From the NCBI GenBank assembly GCA_030407315.1, contig JALQPE010000172.1, forward strand, positions 62,001 through 126,000: DNA of 64,000 nt, in the 5' to 3' direction. The notes under the pieces were generated by a model. It had not been told where the DNA came from and made no database searches. It saw only the letters and a program-made list of their open reading frames with translations. The stretch comes from Asparagopsis taxiformis (lineage: Eukaryota > Rhodophyta > Florideophyceae > Bonnemaisoniales > Bonnemaisoniaceae). The position numbers and the translations under genes are program-made. This document shows positions 1 through 9,187 of the stretch, in pieces. Position 1 is the first letter of the stretch. Each line of letters starts with the position of its first letter.

Positions 1-1205
1 GCCAATTCAGCTTCCAGCAATTTAACCTCATCAGAATGCTGATGGTCCGCATTTCGGGACATGATCTGTTCACCAGTGGCACGCACGCGTTTAAGGAAGT
101 ACTTTCGAACCGTCAAACCTCTCGCATGCGCATGCGAGCGGATCTTATATATCACCCTCATCTTTGTGATATCATCCAAGGTAAGTCTTTGCAACGAATT
201 TATGGCTTTTCGATTGCACAACGACTGAAGCCCGAGCAACCATCTGTTGAGCTGGTCGATGGAGACGCAGACGAGATCAATGGTGCGGTTACGAAAGTTG
301 CCTTGACGGGGAGAGGGAGCGGCGAGCGGGTCTGCAACTAGGGAAAAGCACAACCATTCAGGGTCTACAAGCCGAGAGCCAAGGTCCTGAAAGACAGCCG
401 ATTTGGGACCGAAGAGGACACCAGCAAAACGGGAAAGGCGCACGGCATCGGCTTCGCCCCAACACAAATGGGACTTGTCTTCGGAAAGATGGAAGCGGTG
501 CCTGTAGCGTGTATCTGAAGAATAATGATATAAATGGTCACCGTCGACCAGGGAAGAGATGGCATCGTCGACAAAATTTGCAGTGACTGCTTCACTGTTG
601 CGTCGTTCTTTCTCGCTTTCCATTCGTTGCTCTTCCTGCAGTTCTGTGAGAGCGAGATTTGACGATAATCGCTTCATGACGTTTTGACGCTGAATAGCTC
701 GCGGTGGGAGGAGTGAAATGGGTACGCGGTGGGACAGAAGAGCATAGTTGTACAATGAATCATTGGACTGGGAGGGAGCAGGAACAGCTTCAATGTCTTG
801 GTGGGATGAAACGGGTGCGGATTGTCTATGAGAGAGTTTAGCAGTATTGGAGTCAATCATCTGCACGAGGGTGTCATGGATCTCCTTCAATTTGGTGTCG
901 TCTTGCAGCACGTGATTGGGGTCGGACAATGCAAACTGGTCCATAATTGAATCATTAGGCAATGTATAAATGCTAGCCTGACGAACGCTGAGAGATGTGG
1001 ATTGCAAGTAGTGGGTGAGGTCAGCGAGGAGACCATCACGTGCACGACCGAAAACGGTGAGCACGAGCTCTGTGTCTGTGTTTCCCTCATATTCAAACTC
1101 GATGATGGGGCGGGACTCACGCACGGAGAGATTGTGTAATTCGAAATGGTGGGCGGTGAGATGATTTGGCAGCGGAGTTGCAAAGTGCTGCGACGGTACG
1201 TCCAT
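1..1205 (-). CDS. ACT domain-PH-like domain protein, C-terminus cut by window edge
   Basis: The frame is open without a stop from an ATG at 1205-1203 to the left edge, about 401 codons, so this is the N-terminal part of a longer protein. Residues about 46-85 read as an ACT domain (LVLTVFGRARDGLLADL followed by SVRQASIYT). Residues about 218-345 read as the PH-like domain found in plant PRAF/RCC1-FYVE proteins: RHRFHLSEDKSHLCWGE, then FGPKSAVF, and the C-terminal helix Trp in RWLLGLQSL. ACT domains usually bind small ligands such as amino acids, and PH domains usually bind membranes or proteins, so a signalling role is an inference. I know of no named family with this order. No intron is needed. 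The gene is transcribed divergently from the PPPDE gene. Confidence 0.7.
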   Translation of the reverse strand, partial: MDVPSQHFATPLPNHLTAHHFELHNLSVRESRPIIEFEYEGNTDTELVLTVFGRARDGLLADLTHYLQSTSLSVRQASIYTLPNDSIMDQFALSDPNHVLQDDTKLKEIHDTLVQMIDSNTAKLSHRQSAPVSSHQDIEAVPAPSQSNDSLYNYALLSHRVPISLLPPRAIQRQNVMKRLSSNLALTELQEEQRMESEKERRNSEAVTANFVDDAISSLVDGDHLYHYSSDTRYRHRFHLSEDKSHLCWGEADAVRLSRFAGVLFGPKSAVFQDLGSRLVDPEWLCFSLVADPLAAPSPRQGNFRNRTIDLVCVSIDQLNRWLLGLQSLCNRKAINSLQRLTLDDITKMRVIYKIRSHAHARGLTVRKYFLKRVRATGEQIMSRNADHQHSDEVKLLEAEL

Positions 1206-1722
1206 GGTTTGTCGCAGCAAGCTGTGTTGATGACGTTGTGCTACACAGGTCGTCAAGTTGAGCGCATCTCGCCTGTGGCCTTTTCAGAGTGTACGCGGCG
1301 AACAAGTGTGCAAACGGTAGGGCCACAGCTTGCACTGGTGCCAAGTGCTTGTCGGTTTTGTTAAATGTGATTGGTGCAAACGCACAAACCCTATGCAGTG
1401 CTCATGGACGACATGCGGACACGTGTTTTTGAAAAACGTAACGCGGGCGTCGGCCGTTTGACGCTGATATTTGTGATTTTATCTCAAATTATGGTTCAAT
1501 GAATATTCCATACGGCATGCCTCCACTGCATAAATCATTCCGTATCTCGCGTACACAAGATCGAAACTGACACTCGTGCTGCACTGGTGCAGTGGATCAC
1601 ACTGCAGTGTATGAATAACTTAGTGTCTCGCCATAAACGTGCCCGACTATCACAAACTCAACCGTGTCATGTTAACAACATCTACGCATGTTCAAAGTAC
1701 ACGCCGCTCGTCGTCTTGCCAC
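1206..1722. promoter_or_regulatory. Divergent intergenic region (about 520 bp)
   Basis: This spacer separates the start codons of the minus-strand ACT-PH gene and the plus-strand PPPDE gene and must hold both promoters. A GCACTGGTGC-like word occurs near 1331 and again near 1579. I see no clear TATA box or RNA gene. Confidence 0.3.
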
Positions 1723-2417
1723 ATGAACGATAATCATTCGCGCGGAGAACCCGTCATCCTCAACGTCTATGACCTCATACATCCGGACAATGAGGAGGCT
1801 GTCCCGACCATAAACTGGTACTTGTACGGAGTCGGCATCGGTCTCTACCACAGTGGCGTCTCCGTATACGCCACCGAATACTGTTACGGCGGCCATCCGG
1901 AAGAGCACACGGGAGTTTTCCAAGTCCAACCGCGCAAAGCGCCAGACGCTCGCTACAGAGAATCCATTCTCATAGGACATACACATCTTTCCCGCGACCA
2001 AGTCGCCTCTCTTATAGCGGCCATGTCACACATATGGAGCGGTAACAGTTACAACCTGCTCACACGGTATGTTGATAGTGCGATTACAATCCGTCGCTGC
2101 TTGCAACACGCCACCTGACCCGTTTGCGCAGAAACTGTAACCACTTTGCCAGCGACCTCTGTGAGCGGCTGACAGGAAGCGCCGCGCCAGTGTGGGTGAA
2201 TCGGCTCGCATGGATGGGCGAGAAGGCCAAATTTCTGCTGCCAAAAGGCTTTGACACGCCAATGGCAGCGCCTGTAACAGCGGCGGCAGCAGCTGTGGCG
2301 GCGGCTCGTTCGGCCGAGGAGGAGGACCTCGAGGCGCTAGTCAACGCACCCAATCCCAGCGAGTCGGACGATGACTTTCTCGGCGAGCACGCTGCAGACG
2401 CGGATCACGATTGCTAG
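1723..2417 (+). CDS. PPPDE (DeSI-type) thiol peptidase, two exons
   Basis: Predicted 209-aa member of the PPPDE/DeSI family, papain-fold isopeptidases that remove SUMO or ubiquitin-like tags. Exons are 1723-2066 and 2132-2417. The 65-nt intron has a GTATGT donor, a branch-like CTGACC and a GCAG acceptor, and it splits an Arg codon. Splicing rebuilds the family motif NLLTRNCNHF with the nucleophile Cys117. The partner His43 is in GIGLYHSGV. Without splicing the frame stops 17 codons later, before the Cys. The tail is Ala-rich then acidic, as in eukaryotic relatives. I chose the ATG at 1723 because the domain begins seven residues later; an in-frame ATG lies at 1669. The stop is 35 bp from that of the convergent LYR gene. 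Confidence 0.85.
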
Positions 2418-2452
2418 ATCGTCAACATTTACCATTGGCTACTGGGGGGCGA

Positions 2453-2796
2453 TCACTTACGTAGGCGCGTCTGCTGTTTTTCGGCAATCTATGTATCACA
2501 TTTGTAATGGATGCGTCAGCTTGATCTATGTACATTAAACAAGGCGGTTGCGAAAGTGGGTAGCAACATACCTTGTCGTGAATCTGATACAGCGCATCGC
2601 GTCCGACGATCAAGCGTCGGTATATTTGCTCGCGCGATGTAATGGTACGCGCACTTTCAAATTCCTTACGAGCCGATGCTGCAAGTAGCGCGGCATAGTC
2701 ATGTCCGGACGCATCCAGCTGGCGGTGGAAAACACGCGCAGTGCGCAGAATGTCTCGGTAGAGACGCAATACATCCTTACGCAAGTTGTGCGACAT
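2453..2796 (-). CDS. LYR-motif (Complex1_LYR) mitochondrial protein, two exons
   Basis: Small LYR family protein of 81 aa. LYR proteins are mitochondrial adaptors that bind acyl carrier protein and help assemble respiratory complexes or deliver iron-sulfur clusters. The Leu-Tyr-Arg triad is at residues 12-14 (VLRLYRDILR), followed by the usual basic helices (RKEFESARTITSREQIYRRL). Exon 1 is 2796-2572. A GTATGT donor opens a 98-nt intron (2571-2474), and exon 2 adds QTRLRK and a stop. The acceptor is a tandem CAGCAG, so a form without the Gln is possible. If the intron were retained the reading frame would run on to 2422. It most resembles short LYRM1/LYRM2-type members; the exact subfamily is not certain. 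Confidence 0.75.
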
Positions 2797-3206
2797 GAAT
2801 TCAAGTTTGCTTCCAGAGCGGCGATCGCTCGCTCGCTCGTCTCGCCGTGTGCTCCTCTCACAAAGTTACGCGTGCGCTGCACTTGAAGTGTTACGTCTTG
2901 GTCGTTATGCATCCAACGGCTCAGTCAATTTTTCATTTGCAAAAGCTGAAAAACGTTTTCGTCCAGCCAATGCTAACACTTGAACGCAAGGGGACACCGC
3001 ACCGTAGATATATATTGTTGCGCGTCGCTCCGCCCCTTGCGCCGAGTTGGAACGCCTCCACTCGCGTGTTTCTTTACACTTTTATTCCATTCCATTACAA
3101 ACAGACCTTATCACATCTCCTTTAATGTCTACCATAAACATCACTTGCTTCCAGTTCCCACTCTACTACTCAATCCCGACCGCAGATTATTCCCTCCTCA
3201 ATACCA
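2797..3206. promoter_or_regulatory. Upstream region of the LYR gene and 3' flank of eIF2B gamma
   Basis: About 410 bp with no supported gene. A weak TATA-like stretch (TATATA, near 3008-3013) is present. The long plus-strand open frame that starts here is the antisense shadow of eIF2B gamma. Confidence 0.25.
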
Positions 3207-4619
3207 TTATGCAAACTCAAACCCGTCATCGATTCCGTCATTCTCCGCGCCCAGCCCTTGTTTCTGTCCAAAGTCTCTATTGCTCGCTTCAGTACCCTCT
3301 TCAATCACAACGTCCTTTGCAACCCGGCAATCTTTCAATGTACAGTTCTTTCCAATCACTGCACCGCTGCAGACCACGCATCCCGCCAAATTTACCCCCT
3401 CTTCTAATGAAACACCCGCAAGAACAACACACCCATTGATCTTCACGTTGGATGAAAGTTTCGAGCCGTCACCAACTACGCTCTTCTTAACCGATGTCCG
3501 ATCCCCGGCGCTCACATTCTTTCCAATAAGTGAATCCGCTGTGACCGATACTCTTTCGCCGGCTGTGGCAAATGGTGACTTCTTCACATTCGCTTTCTTT
3601 CCTTTCTTTGCACCGCTATCACTTTCATCCGCACCCATAAATCGATTCAAACACCCCGATGCAACTTCCATATTTGCTTTCTGGAATTCCGACACTGTGT
3701 TCGCTCGCTTCGCATACGTCTTATTATCGACTACATGCGCACATATTCTAATTTCTTCGCCAGGATGCGTCCAATTCTCCTGGTTTGCAATTTTCGAGAT
3801 CGTGTGTTGCCGTCGCGCAACGTATGGAACAAGATCAAATTTCACCGATGAAATGTTCTCATTACTCTTCAGTAATTTTGAAAGTGTCGTCGCATTGAAC
3901 AAGTAGATATGCGCATCAAACAAATCAGATCTCAATTGCACAGTGCAATACCGACTTATAAGCGGCGCACGAACTGTGACAACTCCGTCCGAGATGTCCG
4001 ATTTAGTAAACAGGCCCAAAAGGCGATTTTCGTCGTTCAGCAATGCGTAGTGATCTATTGCAAAATCGACTGAAGTACTCTCTTTCGACGATCCTTTCTT
4101 CTTCGCAGGCTTCTTGCCCTTTTCTGTCTTTACATCATTAGATTGCACAACCGATGGCTTTGGTGCGACTGATTCGACCAATGCCACGGTACACATTGTG
4201 TGCGAAAATTGGTGCGCTTCAACTACACTGTTCAAGTCGATGTCACCAACGTAATCCGAACTGAGCACAAGAACATCGTATGCGGAGAAATCAATTTGTC
4301 GCAAAACGTCTGCTGTGCCCCAGTCAGATTGTCTAGACAGACAGCAAATATGCATATTGTTTTTCTCTAGCGCGACAACAGCCGGGTCGTCGTGAAACTG
4401 TTCATTGCAATAGGCGGCGACTATGTCGGCAAAGTGAGATTGAACAACGACCGTCACATTGTCGAAATCTGCTTGCAAAAGTGAATAGAGGGAGTAGAAA
4501 AGCATTGGTCTGTTGGCTATCGTCAACAGCGCCTTTGGGTAGTCGGAAGACACCAGAGGTGCCATACGACTTCCCTCGCCACCGGCGAAGACAACCGCCT
4601 GTGTGCTTTGGACGCCCAT
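3207..4619 (-). CDS. EIF2B3: Translation initiation factor eIF2B subunit gamma
   Basis: 470 aa, close to the roughly 450 aa of animal eIF2B gamma. eIF2B is the guanine nucleotide exchange factor for eIF2 and is the target of eIF2 alpha phosphorylation in stress. The N-terminus has the nucleotidyltransferase-like fold: QAVVFAGGEGSRM at 7-19, then PKALLTIANRPMLFYSL. The C-terminus (about 360-450) has left-handed beta-helix hexapeptides (DSLIGKNVSAG, SVVGDGSKLSSNVKINGCV, GAVIGKNCTLKDCRV). Gamma is preferred over epsilon because there is no C-terminal W2/HEAT domain. Two Lys-rich insertions (about 160-175 and 335-350) are unusual. It is intronless and divergent from the CLASP gene. Confidence 0.9.
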   Translation of the reverse strand: MGVQSTQAVVFAGGEGSRMAPLVSSDYPKALLTIANRPMLFYSLYSLLQADFDNVTVVVQSHFADIVAAYCNEQFHDDPAVVALEKNNMHICCLSRQSDWGTADVLRQIDFSAYDVLVLSSDYVGDIDLNSVVEAHQFSHTMCTVALVESVAPKPSVVQSNDVKTEKGKKPAKKKGSSKESTSVDFAIDHYALLNDENRLLGLFTKSDISDGVVTVRAPLISRYCTVQLRSDLFDAHIYLFNATTLSKLLKSNENISSVKFDLVPYVARRQHTISKIANQENWTHPGEEIRICAHVVDNKTYAKRANTVSEFQKANMEVASGCLNRFMGADESDSGAKKGKKANVKKSPFATAGERVSVTADSLIGKNVSAGDRTSVKKSVVGDGSKLSSNVKINGCVVLAGVSLEEGVNLAGCVVCSGAVIGKNCTLKDCRVAKDVVIEEGTEASNRDFGQKQGLGAENDGIDDGFEFA

Positions 4620-5233
4620 TATTTTGTTGCGCTCCGATGTAGATGTTGAGGATCGTTGGTGGTATCCAGCTGCCGTCCCGAGGGAGAAGACTGGTGGCGA
4701 TCGGGATGATCGTCATCCCACCTCGTTTTCAATAATATTCTAAAATTGTTCACAGGGGGTCGTAATTTTTCAGAGTCTGTCGAGCACAAGTGATGTAAGC
4801 CAGCGCTTACAGTGTATTTCAGGTCAAAAATTTTGTTTTAGCTGAAAACAAAATATGTACTGAGGATTACCTCCTGGAAGGGCCTCCACGAGTACAGGGC
4901 CGCTGCAGCCAAATAATTCCGGCCAAATAGGTGAGTTTCTATTTCAAAATACCGTTGTGTACCTGCGATGAATTCAAAAATTCGAACTCCTACACCAGTC
5001 ACCCATCACTTTATGTCATTGATTCAACTGCAGAACTCCTCCACGGGCGACTCTGTCAAATCGGTGCAACGCTTGGTATTCTTTCCTTATTAACAATCCC
5101 CCGGCACCACCTCGCCTGCGTCTCCTTCAACGCAACCCGTTGGTCGCAAACAATTTCCATCGTTCGGACCATCCGAATCACATCTGCTCAGCTCCCGTTC
5201 CAACTCGTGAGCCCTTTGGCACTTGATTTGCCC
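4620..5233. promoter_or_regulatory. Bidirectional promoter region, eIF2B gamma / CLASP
   Basis: About 610 bp between the two start codons. The downstream part is pyrimidine-rich and probably the CLASP 5' leader. The frame is open upstream of 5234 but contains no in-frame ATG, only GTG-type starts, so I do not treat it as coding. Confidence 0.35.
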
Positions 5234-8200
5234 ATGGCTGTTCCCTCCCTCGGCTCAGTGCTGTCCAAGTTCCGAAAACCCAACGCCGACTGGGAGGATA
5301 GAGTCGCTGCTTTGCAAGATGCTGCCAGTATCGCACGCTCCTTCCCCCACACCTGCTTCCAATCGCATGATGTAACAGACCTGCTCGCCGAAGTGCGCGA
5401 GCTCGGTCCATATCTCGTGGACTGTGTCGAGGATTTGCGAAGCACGCTAGTGAAAGAGGCTGCAGAAGCTATACAGGTTCTCGCTGAGTGCTGGGGCTTG
5501 AGTTTTGTCCATGCTGTTGGTAACGAGGTTCTTCCAGCACTGCTCAAGCGCAGTGCGAACAAAACGGCCGTCATTCGCGAAAGCGCTGTCAACGCCGCAA
5601 AGACTATGTTCGACAATGGTGTGGAGGCTCTATCTTTCAAGACAGCTCAGTTGATTTCAAATACAATCTTGGATCGTAAACTTGCACGCACAATGCGAGC
5701 TGCTGCTGCCGAATTTGTCGGGATGATGTTTGTGGAGAATTGTATTGAAGGACTTCACACTATAAGCGACACTATCAGCGCTGCTATCATTGGAGGTTGT
5801 CAAGACCCTGACGAAGAGGTGCGTAAGATTTCACGACAAAACCTGCGTACTCTACAGAAGCTATCTCCGCTTGATGCAGTTCCTATCCTTGACAAGCTGC
5901 CCTTCAATGTGCAGGCTCTTATTCAACGAGAATCGCAGAGTTCACCGCTTGATATTGCTTATGCAAGCCATACCACACCCAATCCGCTTTCGAGGAACAG
6001 GCAAAGCCTAGCTCAGAGAGTTCCAATCAACTCTTCATGGGGGGAATCCTCGTCCGCAGCAATGCCCCCTGTTAGGAAGATTAATAAGTCGCCGGCATCT
6101 CCTAAATCCTCTTCTTCAGGAAGTTCCCGTGTGCCCCATCGTTTGCTAGCTGCAGCTTCGGTCACTAAATCGAGGACAAATGGAGACGTATCTGACTCTA
6201 AGCCTCTCAGGCCTGCTGTATCAACCCTTCCACCGCGAATTAATGTTCGACTACCCACAACGACTGATGCACACTCTCTATTGAACCCGAGAACTAAGAA
6301 GAGAAATGTCCCAGTCTTGAAGAGAGGTCCTCGTCGCTCCATGGCCCCCAATGCTGTTATCAATCTACCGAAAGCGTTCTCTCCAGTTGCTTCAAGCTCA
6401 GGTTCTAGTAGCAGTGCGACAGAAGCTCTTCCCAAAACAGTGCAAGACTTCAAGTCCCCGTCACACTCTCAAAATTCTAATCTCTCTAGTAATTCAGTTT
6501 CTATGTCCGCAGAAACATCTGCCGTATTGCAAGCATCTCCTCACACGCCTTCCAGCATTGGCTCTTCGTCGCCTAAGCTGAATCCAGACGTGAGCCCTGC
6601 CATGAATGTTGCCGAGGTGAGCCCGCATTCCCAATCCGTAGATACGCAGTCTGATACCAATACCGAAGAACATTCGACATCGCTTGGCGCAGAAACTTCT
6701 CTAGCCCCTACAAAGAATGTAATGGAGGCATCTTCGCCGGATGCTGATCCACATTCCAGCAGTGAGAGCCAAAATTCCACACCGACACAAGCTAAAGATA
6801 ATTCTCCCAAGGATTACGCGCTTACCACGATGTCTTCCGACTTGGCTAGGGAGGTGCAATCTACAGTGGACAGTTGTGAATCTTCAGCGAAACCTACTGA
6901 ACAAAATTCTACAATCTCAGATGCAATCAAGCCGCCCATGACGCCAGAGTCGGATTCACAGTCTAGTGTTGAAGGTCAAGAAAGTTCTTTAGCGGAGTCA
7001 AGCAGTGTAACGGAGGAAAACAACGACGATTCCAAAGAGCCTTCGGAGATTCCACTCGTTGCTTCCGCGATACCTGCATCACCGTCTGAAGGCACGGCAA
7101 TTTCACACATTGGCATTGATCAGAACGAAGAAAACTTTGAAAGCCCAACACGTGAGTATTCAAAGGTCACTATTGCGGATGCGATCATTCCCAAAACACC
7201 CGAGGAGAAGCAGAGCTACTTGGAAAAGCTGCGTCTTTCGTTCATCATGGGGACAAACATTACACCAGCTCCAAACAGAAGGCAAGCAGTCGCAACTAGT
7301 AATGTCTCCCTTCCCGAGGTTAAGGATGAGGACAGCGATGTACGTGAAAAGCCGGCAGCTCAGGAGAAGGTTGTCCCTCGTGCTCAAGGGCGACGTTCTT
7401 CTACGGGAAGTAGTGGAATAAGTATTTCTGCTCTGTTGCGGGGACTTGGTCTCGAAACGGAGCACTCGACTGACAATGATGTTGATACCGCTTCCGATAT
7501 GGAGGCGCCTAAGGATGCTAACGAGAAAGAAGAGAGTGCCTCTACTGTTGACGAAGCAGCACTTTTGAAGAGTATCAGCTCGCTTGCGGATGCAAGTGAT
7601 CTACCTGTTCCTGAAGTGCCTAATCCGGAGGGGCAGTTGGACACTGAAACGTTTGATACATTGGTGAAAGCTGTTGAATGCCGTGTTCCGAATGTCGCGA
7701 GAGAGAGTGAGCACGTGGCACGCGACAATGAGAAGAATAGTGCGACCGAGAGCGGAAGTATGAAGAGAAGTACAAGTGGTTTGAGGAGCAAGACAATGGG
7801 GAAGAAGGCGAATGAGCAACAGAATGGGAAAGGGATTACAAAGGAGAACGAGCAGCCACGTGGGAATCCTGGAGGGAGGAAGGTGATTAGTAGTACGAAA
7901 GCAACGAGCGGTAAGCCGCCTCTGAAAGGAGGAAGTAGTAAGACGGGTGCTCAAATTGGATCAGGGGCAGGCGCGCGGTTGAAGGGATCTAGTGGGATTT
8001 GGAGAGCACGTAGTAGTGGAGAAATATCGAAACGAACAGTAGTAGGATCGAATGCTCACAGGACAGTCTCGAGGGAGCAATCGAGTGGTAACACGACACG
8101 GCAAGCACGGCGAGTACGAAGTTCCATCGTGAGCGGACCTGCGAATGGAAGGGCTGTGACGACGAAGGGTAGTGAGTGTGCACAAGAGAAGGGTGGCACG

Positions 8201-8929
8201 ACAAGTGAGGCGCGAGCGCAGCTGATCAAACGGCTGCACAGTGCGAATGGAGCACGACAGAAGGGATGGCAAGATCGGGCGAAGAGTCTAGAAGAATTTG
8301 GCGAGGCGTGCAAGAACCTGCGGGGTGGTAAGATCGGCAACCACTTGGCGGAGGACTGTGTAGGGATGCTGGGATTGTATGCACAGGACGGGCATTACCG
8401 TGTTGTGACGGGAGCATTGGACGGGCTGTTCTTTCTACTGTTATGCGCGGACGGGGAGTGTAGTTCGGACGCGTTGCGACGCGCAATAGAACGGAACGAG
8501 GGCACACTGGGGAGGGTGTTGGCATTGATGAAGGATGGGCGGGAGAATGTTCGATTGGCTGCGGCTCGAGTGTTACAAAGCTTTGAGGTTGCATTCCGGC
8601 CGGAAACGCGAGCCAATCTAGTGTTGCGTGCTATGTGTGGTGGGCGGTGCGCGCGTGGAGCGAGAGGTGTGAGCGATGCGAGAGTACTGGAGATGGGATG
8701 TGTACAATTGGTGAGTGCGTTGGAAGGGGCACAAGTGTCCGGCGAGGGCTTTGTATGGAAGGAATGGTTATTGGAAGGCGTTTTGGCGGGGATGAGTCAA
8801 ATTGCGAAAGATCGGCGAGTCGAGGTGCGACGGGCGGCGGGAGCGGTGCTGAAAGCGGTGAGGGTAAGTTTACCGGAGGGAGCGATGGAGATGGCGTGTG
8901 ACAAGTTTGGAGTGTCGCTTTCAATATGA
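5234..8929 (+). CDS. CLASP-family microtubule-associated protein (TOG/HEAT repeats)
   Basis: 1231 aa from the first ATG (MAVPSLGSV). Residues about 8-230 match the CLASP N-terminal TOG domain: FRKPNADWEDRVAAL, then LVKEAAEAIQVLAE and KTAVIRESAVNAAKTM. CLASPs bind tubulin and microtubule plus ends and rescue depolymerising microtubules, in spindles and at the cortex. Residues about 240-960 are Ser/Pro/Glu-rich and presumably disordered, then basic (about 840-970). Residues about 1000-1225 are a second helical HEAT-like block (RQKGWQDRAKSLEEFGEACK and later VRLAAARVLQSF). A possible SxLP-type EB-binding motif (STLPPR) lies in the linker; that role is inferred. The last 1.2 kb is strikingly purine-rich on the coding strand. 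Other TOG families are less likely because the first TOG has the CLASP_N pattern. Confidence 0.8.
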   Translation: MAVPSLGSVLSKFRKPNADWEDRVAALQDAASIARSFPHTCFQSHDVTDLLAEVRELGPYLVDCVEDLRSTLVKEAAEAIQVLAECWGLSFVHAVGNEVLPALLKRSANKTAVIRESAVNAAKTMFDNGVEALSFKTAQLISNTILDRKLARTMRAAAAEFVGMMFVENCIEGLHTISDTISAAIIGGCQDPDEEVRKISRQNLRTLQKLSPLDAVPILDKLPFNVQALIQRESQSSPLDIAYASHTTPNPLSRNRQSLAQRVPINSSWGESSSAAMPPVRKINKSPASPKSSSSGSSRVPHRLLAAASVTKSRTNGDVSDSKPLRPAVSTLPPRINVRLPTTTDAHSLLNPRTKKRNVPVLKRGPRRSMAPNAVINLPKAFSPVASSSGSSSSATEALPKTVQDFKSPSHSQNSNLSSNSVSMSAETSAVLQASPHTPSSIGSSSPKLNPDVSPAMNVAEVSPHSQSVDTQSDTNTEEHSTSLGAETSLAPTKNVMEASSPDADPHSSSESQNSTPTQAKDNSPKDYALTTMSSDLAREVQSTVDSCESSAKPTEQNSTISDAIKPPMTPESDSQSSVEGQESSLAESSSVTEENNDDSKEPSEIPLVASAIPASPSEGTAISHIGIDQNEENFESPTREYSKVTIADAIIPKTPEEKQSYLEKLRLSFIMGTNITPAPNRRQAVATSNVSLPEVKDEDSDVREKPAAQEKVVPRAQGRRSSTGSSGISISALLRGLGLETEHSTDNDVDTASDMEAPKDANEKEESASTVDEAALLKSISSLADASDLPVPEVPNPEGQLDTETFDTLVKAVECRVPNVARESEHVARDNEKNSATESGSMKRSTSGLRSKTMGKKANEQQNGKGITKENEQPRGNPGGRKVISSTKATSGKPPLKGGSSKTGAQIGSGAGARLKGSSGIWRARSSGEISKRTVVGSNAHRTVSREQSSGNTTRQARRVRSSIVSGPANGRAVTTKGSECAQEKGGTTSEARAQLIKRLHSANGARQKGWQDRAKSLEEFGEACKNLRGGKIGNHLAEDCVGMLGLYAQDGHYRVVTGALDGLFFLLLCADGECSSDALRRAIERNEGTLGRVLALMKDGRENVRLAAARVLQSFEVAFRPETRANLVLRAMCGGRCARGARGVSDARVLEMGCVQLVSALEGAQVSGEGFVWKEWLLEGVLAGMSQIAKDRRVEVRRAAGAVLKAVRVSLPEGAMEMACDKFGVSLSI

Positions 8930-9187
8930 TTATAAGTAAAGCGACTATTTTTAGTGGAAAACACGGTGGGGCGCGCTTTGCTGACTGTGACCGATAACTG
9001 ATCGTTGGTTACGGCAAGTCGTCTTGTCCAATCATCATCTGCCAAGTCGCTACGCTCATTTTCACTTCTTTCGTAATATCTCCCTATCATAAATGACACG
9101 CGCAGAGCTCTGCCACCCTTCCTCCTCCGCTTCACCCCTGTCGTCTCTCTCCCACCCTTCCTTTGCTCAGCCGCCACTCCACCGCCC

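Noticed and set aside
2980..3906. 308-aa plus-strand open frame
   Set aside because: It lies antisense to eIF2B gamma, which has clear homology along the same bases; its S/F/P/T-rich content is that of a shadow frame.
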